Shown here in pieces: positions 32,752-36,198 of a stretch of 36,198 nucleotides of DNA (positions are counted from its first letter, which is position 1; the number at the start of each line of letters is the position of its first letter). This stretch comes from Achromobacter agilis (GTDB lineage Bacteria; Pseudomonadota; Gammaproteobacteria; Burkholderiales; Burkholderiaceae_B): contig NZ_UFQB01000042.1 in assembly GCF_900496965.1 (NCBI RefSeq), forward strand, positions 1 through 36,198. Direction: 5' to 3'. The notes under the pieces are model-generated. The model was not told where the DNA came from. It searched no databases and worked only from the letters and a program-made list of their open reading frames with translations. The position numbers were made by a program, and so were the translations under genes.

Positions 32752-34071
32752 ATGAAGATAATATATTCAGATGTGGACGGTTTCATTGAATTCAATATTC
32801 AGACGTCCGAACGAGAAGACGCAATAGAGAAAAAGGTCCATTTGGATCGGAGATCTGCGCGTGTTGCCTCGTCACTCGGATGGCGCGATGTGCATCCCGA
32901 CTTATTAGCACTAAGCGCTTTTTTGATAGCGGCTCCCTTTGCGAAGAAAGTGTTGACGTTTGGTGCTGGAATTAGCCAAGCAATGGTTGCAGCGTTTCAG
33001 CAGGTACGGCCCGATTTGAGTTGTGGCCCCGTCGACTATGAGCTTAAACCTCGTGCGCGCCCGCAAAACGGGCGGATTGGATTGAGTTTTAGCGGTGGTG
33101 CAGATTCGTTCGCCGCAGTCGAATTACTGCCGGCCAATACGGAAATGTTTTTTCTCAAACGCTTAGTGCCGGCTGAAAATGAGAGGGAGAGCACAAAGCA
33201 GACATCTGCTGGGGAACGGGCATGTTTCGCTTTGAAGGATGCTGGACGACATGTTTTCATCGTTGAGTCGGACTTAGAATTTGTCAGACATCCCATAGGA
33301 TTCGCTGATCACATGGCGTGCGCCGTGCCTCTTATCGTGGCGGCAGAGCAGAGAGATTTGGATGGAGTGGCCTGGGGGACTATCGCGGAGGCTGCTTATC
33401 GCTTTGGTTCCAGCGAATATGTTGATTTTTCCGAAAGGCCGCAATATATTGACTATCAAAACCTCTTCACTCAAGTTGGCCTCCCCTTCTGTAATCCTGT
33501 GATTGGCATGAGTGAAGTAATTACTAGTGCCGTAATGAGTAAGTCGCCCTTTAGATCATACGTCCAGTCTTGCATGTATGGTGGTATAGAGGCATGTGGC
33601 ATGTGCAAAAAGTGCTTTAGAAAAGCATTGCTTGATGCGTCCATCTCTGGGCAGTGGCCTTCCGACGATGAATTGGATAGCTATTTTGCTCAAAATGGAA
33701 TTATTAAGTATATATCGATGTTGCCGATAAAGCTGGAGAATATTTACGCGTATGTTACATCTAAGTATATGGGCGATCATCCCTTAATGCTTGCCTTAAA
33801 GAAGCGCGTTCGCGGCGGAGAACTGTCAGTGGCCTGGATGGAACGTTATATTCCCAGTTATATTGATCAAGCTCCCGTCGATCGCCGTGAACAGTTGCTC
33901 CAGTTAGCAAAGCCTTACGCGGAGCCTATGGACCAAGACGACATCCGTAGTATGCTTAAATGGTCGGTTGTCGGGCACGCGACAGACCCGCTTATGATCG
34001 ATTCGGCCGCTCAATTTCGTGAGCAGCTGCTGATACATCGAAAAAAATATTTGGCTACTATGGCTAAGTAG
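32752..34071 (+). CDS. PP-loop ATPase-like protein with QueC-like cysteine cluster
   Basis: A 439-residue protein of a family I do not firmly recognise (perhaps DUF6395, from memory). It has an ATP pyrophosphatase-type loop LSFSGGADS (111-119) and, later, a cysteine cluster Cys274, Cys282, Cys285, Cys288 followed by FRKAL, spaced like the zinc site of QueC. The residues between and after do not match QueC closely, and the N-terminal 100 residues are unlike it. PP-loop enzymes activate a carbonyl or phosphate with ATP to form amides, amidines or thio groups. Lying at the end of the capsule operon, one base after the polymerase gene, it may amidate or otherwise modify a uronic acid or sugar precursor. 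This role is inference. Confidence 0.75.
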   Translation: MKIIYSDVDGFIEFNIQTSEREDAIEKKVHLDRRSARVASSLGWRDVHPDLLALSAFLIAAPFAKKVLTFGAGISQAMVAAFQQVRPDLSCGPVDYELKPRARPQNGRIGLSFSGGADSFAAVELLPANTEMFFLKRLVPAENERESTKQTSAGERACFALKDAGRHVFIVESDLEFVRHPIGFADHMACAVPLIVAAEQRDLDGVAWGTIAEAAYRFGSSEYVDFSERPQYIDYQNLFTQVGLPFCNPVIGMSEVITSAVMSKSPFRSYVQSCMYGGIEACGMCKKCFRKALLDASISGQWPSDDELDSYFAQNGIIKYISMLPIKLENIYAYVTSKYMGDHPLMLALKKRVRGGELSVAWMERYIPSYIDQAPVDRREQLLQLAKPYAEPMDQDDIRSMLKWSVVGHATDPLMIDSAAQFREQLLIHRKKYLATMAK

Positions 34072-34100
34072 AGTGTGATCTGTTGTTATTGATTTGATAT

Positions 34101-34155
34101 GAAATGCGTTGCGGGAGCCCCAATGTCCTAGCTCAGTAGGGGCAGCACGCATTTC
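34101..34155. terminator. Long hairpin between converging capsule genes
   Basis: GAAATGCGT (34101-34109) pairs with ACGCATTTC (34147-34155); inside, GC/GC and GCCCC (34117-34121) with GGGGC (34139-34143) extend the stem, with a small bulge and a 17-base loop. It lies 30 bases after the PP-loop gene stop. It probably ends the capsule operon, although no strong T-run follows. The rest of the 179-base gap (to 34250) is AT-rich with no gene seen. Confidence 0.55.
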
Positions 34156-34250
34156 AAGCGAGTCATAAGGCGAGATCGTTAGAATTGTTATTTCGCTAAA
34201 ATTGCTGACAAAAGTACGTATTTTACACTCGGATGGCGAGCAGAAGATAT

Positions 34251-35597
34251 CTAGAGAGGCATTCGTAGATTTTGGCTGGATTCTATGGATTGTAGTATTT
34301 TTTCAGCAGATTTTTCTCGATAAGCTATTCTTGTCGAGGAATATCCTGTAGCGTCCGGTCCGGTATTTGGATTGTGCATAAGTGACGTGGGTAGGGACAT
34401 TGCGAGTAGGGCTACGTGATTTTGTATGGCAATTCGCTTGTCTCCGAATACTGCACGGATTCGTTCAAAATATTCTGTATCGGCGCCAACTTGGACTGTA
34501 TCAAAACCTCCAATTTTACTAAGGACTTCTCGTCGTCGAAAAACCAATGTATTGGGCGACCATTGCCGCATCGGCCAGATGGCAGGAGAATGGAATATGG
34601 AATCTTCGTTGAGGCGTACGTAGCGGCATGTGACTGCTACCCTCTGGGACGACTTCTGTAGCCACGTAATCGCACGTTTCAATCGCTCGGGATGTGACCA
34701 GTCGTCCGCGTCTTGAAAGGCGATATAATCACTTCGACAAAGCCGCAGCCCAATATTTTTTGCGTTATATGTGCCAATGTTGGTAATTAGCCTTTTGCAA
34801 CGAATGTGGGTTGGGTGTTCCTGTTGTAATTCGCAGATAATTTTCCAGGTGTTATCGGTGCTGCCGTCGTCGATGATAATTAGCTCTGTATTGACGTCGA
34901 TCTGTTGAATGACGGAAAGTGCGGCGGCGCGAATGTATTTGTGGCCATTAAATACGGTCATCACCACAGATACTGTGGGCCTGCTTTTAGGCGATCGGTT
35001 TGTGTTTGTGGAAATATTTCCAATATCGATTTTTTTCTTGTTGTCAATAAGACTAACAGGCAGAAGCCCCATGCTCTCAAAGTAGAGATTCAATTGAATC
35101 AGCTTTTCTTGTGGCTCTGACACGGAATTTGCAATTAACAGGTGCTCATCCCCGCTGGGAATATATGGTGCAAGTAGTTGAACAGCTCGTTTTGGCGTCA
35201 TCACGGCATTTATCTGAGCGCTTAAACGGGAATTCCCTGTTTCGAACCAATACTCTGCGGCCTCTTGCGGTGAAAGTCGTGTCAGCAACTTTAGGGTCCG
35301 CTTTGTTTCTGCTGACTCAATAGAGAGAGAACTGATAGCATTCCGAAGATATAGGAGGGCGAGCTCCCGCTCACCCCCTAAGAGAGCCAACTTCGCCTGC
35401 ACGACCGAGTGCATCGGGAGGGTTTTCAATAGCTGCGACGCACGGGAAATGAAGCCAAAATCTAATAGTCTGTGTATTGTGGCGAGTTTTGGACGTGCAG
35501 TGAGTTCATATGCAATTCGGTGATAGGGTGAGCGCCAACGGCATCCCAAGAGGAGCCAGTGCCGAAACAGAAACTCAATTTTCTTGTTTACATTCAT
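34251..35597 (-). CDS. Family 2 glycosyltransferase
   Basis: A 448-residue glycosyltransferase. An N-terminal helical region of about 200 residues precedes a GT-A domain with VSVVMTVFNG (209-218), LIIIDDGSTDNTW (Asp243-Asp244) and QDADDW (295-300). The domain is strikingly parallel to the GT2 part of the 1214-residue protein: NIG.YNAKNIGL versus the CG.YVCKNIGL version, DDWSHPERL versus DDWAHPERL, and GADTEYFERIRAVFGD versus GADSEMINRCRHILGD. The two probably derive from one ancestor and act on related sugars. The start is the ATG at 35597. It is convergent with the capsule operon and follows the dehydrogenase gene on the minus strand. It is AT-rich like the rest of the block. Confidence 0.9.
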   Translation of the reverse strand: MNVNKKIEFLFRHWLLLGCRWRSPYHRIAYELTARPKLATIHRLLDFGFISRASQLLKTLPMHSVVQAKLALLGGERELALLYLRNAISSLSIESAETKRTLKLLTRLSPQEAAEYWFETGNSRLSAQINAVMTPKRAVQLLAPYIPSGDEHLLIANSVSEPQEKLIQLNLYFESMGLLPVSLIDNKKKIDIGNISTNTNRSPKSRPTVSVVMTVFNGHKYIRAAALSVIQQIDVNTELIIIDDGSTDNTWKIICELQQEHPTHIRCKRLITNIGTYNAKNIGLRLCRSDYIAFQDADDWSHPERLKRAITWLQKSSQRVAVTCRYVRLNEDSIFHSPAIWPMRQWSPNTLVFRRREVLSKIGGFDTVQVGADTEYFERIRAVFGDKRIAIQNHVALLAMSLPTSLMHNPNTGPDATGYSSTRIAYREKSAEKILQSIESSQNLRMPL

Positions 35598-35664
35598 TAT
35601 TACAGCGAATCACTGACTCTGCTTGTCGGAATAATGGGGATGGCGATAGCCGGATGGCAAGGAG

Positions 35665-36198
35665 TTAGAGGCGTAAATCGGCTTGTTCTTGCGCCAGAAC
35701 ATATTTTAAGTCGAATAGCACGTGACCTTCTGGCTTTCCAAGCGCGTGTATGTCTTTTGCTCCCATCTCTACAAACTGTGCATGGGAAACTGCAATAACG
35801 ATCCCGTCGTAGGTTCCATTTTTCAGGCTGTTTGTTACTTTTATTCCATACTCTTCGAGAGCCGCATTCGGGTCAATCCAAGGGTCATAGACGTCTACTT
35901 GAGCGTTGTACTCTACAAGCTCCTTATAAATGTCTATAACGCGTGTGTTGCGTAAATCTGGGCAGTTTTCCTTGAACGTTAGGCCCATGATAAGCACGCG
36001 AGCTCCATCGACATGAATGCGCCGGCGCGTCATTTCTTTTGCGAGTCTATCAGCTACATAACCTCCCATCGAATCGTTGATTCGCCGGCCAGCCAGAATA
36101 ACCTCGGGATGGTATCCAATCGATTGCGCCTTGTGGGTCAGGTAGTACGGATCCACGCCAATGCAGTGGCCGCCCACCAGGCCCGGACGGAACGGCAG
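35665..36198 (-). CDS. tviB: UDP-N-acetyl-D-galactosamine/glucosamine dehydrogenase, C-terminal part (TviB/WbpO/VipA)
   Basis: Partial: the reading frame is open at the right edge of the window, and only the last 177 residues are seen. They match the TviB/WbpO group of nucleotide-sugar dehydrogenases, which oxidise UDP-HexNAc to the uronic acid in two NAD+-linked steps. GGHCIGVDPYYLTHKA holds the catalytic cysteine, followed by LAGRRINDSMG, LTFKENCPDLRNTR and VYDPWIDP. Its product, such as UDP-GalNAcA, would be a precursor of a Vi-like or N-acetyl uronic acid capsule. The gap to the glycosyltransferase (35598-35664) is 67 bases and empty. Confidence 0.93.
   Translation of the reverse strand: MPFRPGLVGGHCIGVDPYYLTHKAQSIGYHPEVILAGRRINDSMGGYVADRLAKEMTRRRIHVDGARVLIMGLTFKENCPDLRNTRVIDIYKELVEYNAQVDVYDPWIDPNAALEEYGIKVTNSLKNGTYDGIVIAVSHAQFVEMGAKDIHALGKPEGHVLFDLKYVLAQEQADLRL

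Overview
The window looks like chromosomal DNA of a betaproteobacterium of the family Alcaligenaceae, most likely Achromobacter or a non-classical Bordetella. Reasons: GC-rich coding sequence, three periplasmic Bug/TctC receptors each beside catabolic genes and regulators, a recG-oxyR-dps block, and a Vi-like/KpsMT-type capsule region. Genus is inferred from gene content and style only; there is no rRNA or other marker here.

Layout. (1) 1-4.1 kb: a LysR regulator diverges from two pirin-family cupins across a perfect 17-bp palindrome, followed by a Bug receptor. (2) 4.1-8.9 kb: a ferric-iron ABC transporter (fbpA-fbpB-fbpC, minus strand) with a Fur-box-like site upstream, facing a ferredoxin-NADP reductase (fpr) that carries a well-placed FNR box and a -10 element. 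(3) 9.0-13.1 kb: one apparent operon with a dihydroxyacetophenone-dioxygenase-like cupin, a Bug receptor, two SDR oxidoreductases (the first without the usual Tyr/Lys pair) and an IclR regulator; it looks like a small self-regulated catabolic unit of unknown substrate. (4) 13.1-16.9 kb: a minus-strand AtuA-like two-gene unit plus a Bug receptor, with a divergent LysR regulator. (5) 16.9-21.6 kb: conserved housekeeping and stress genes ridA, recG, oxyR (Cys199/Cys208 present) and dps. (6) 21.6-36.2 kb: a surface polysaccharide (capsule) region. Three translationally overlapping genes (PhyH-like oxygenase, SDR, LTA-synthase-like membrane phosphotransferase) precede an AT-richer plus-strand operon with kpsE, an OPX lipoprotein, kpsM, kpsT, a 1214-residue two-domain glycosyltransferase with a coiled-coil front, and a PP-loop protein with a QueC-like cysteine cluster. 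Converging on it from the right are a second glycosyltransferase and the 3' end of a tviB/wbpO-type UDP-sugar dehydrogenase that runs off the window.

Non-coding structure. A family of 11-bp palindromes (GTGTCWGACAC) recurs at three intergenic places: 1-200, 4064-4115 and 20494-20920. The last is an ordered array whose four-palindrome unit repeats with an exact 166-bp period. Many of the inter-palindrome spacers share CCCGGG and CCGTAAGG blocks, so this is a dispersed repeat family.

The most unusual content is the capsule region: the PhyH/SDR/LTA-synthase-like trio, the giant double glycosyltransferase with a paralogous smaller partner, and the PP-loop enzyme suggest a polymer with a modification not predictable from the export genes alone. 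Base composition drops inside the LTA-synthase-like gene, which points to recombination at the left edge of the capsule block. KpsC/KpsS-type linker synthases were not seen in the window and would be expected outside it.
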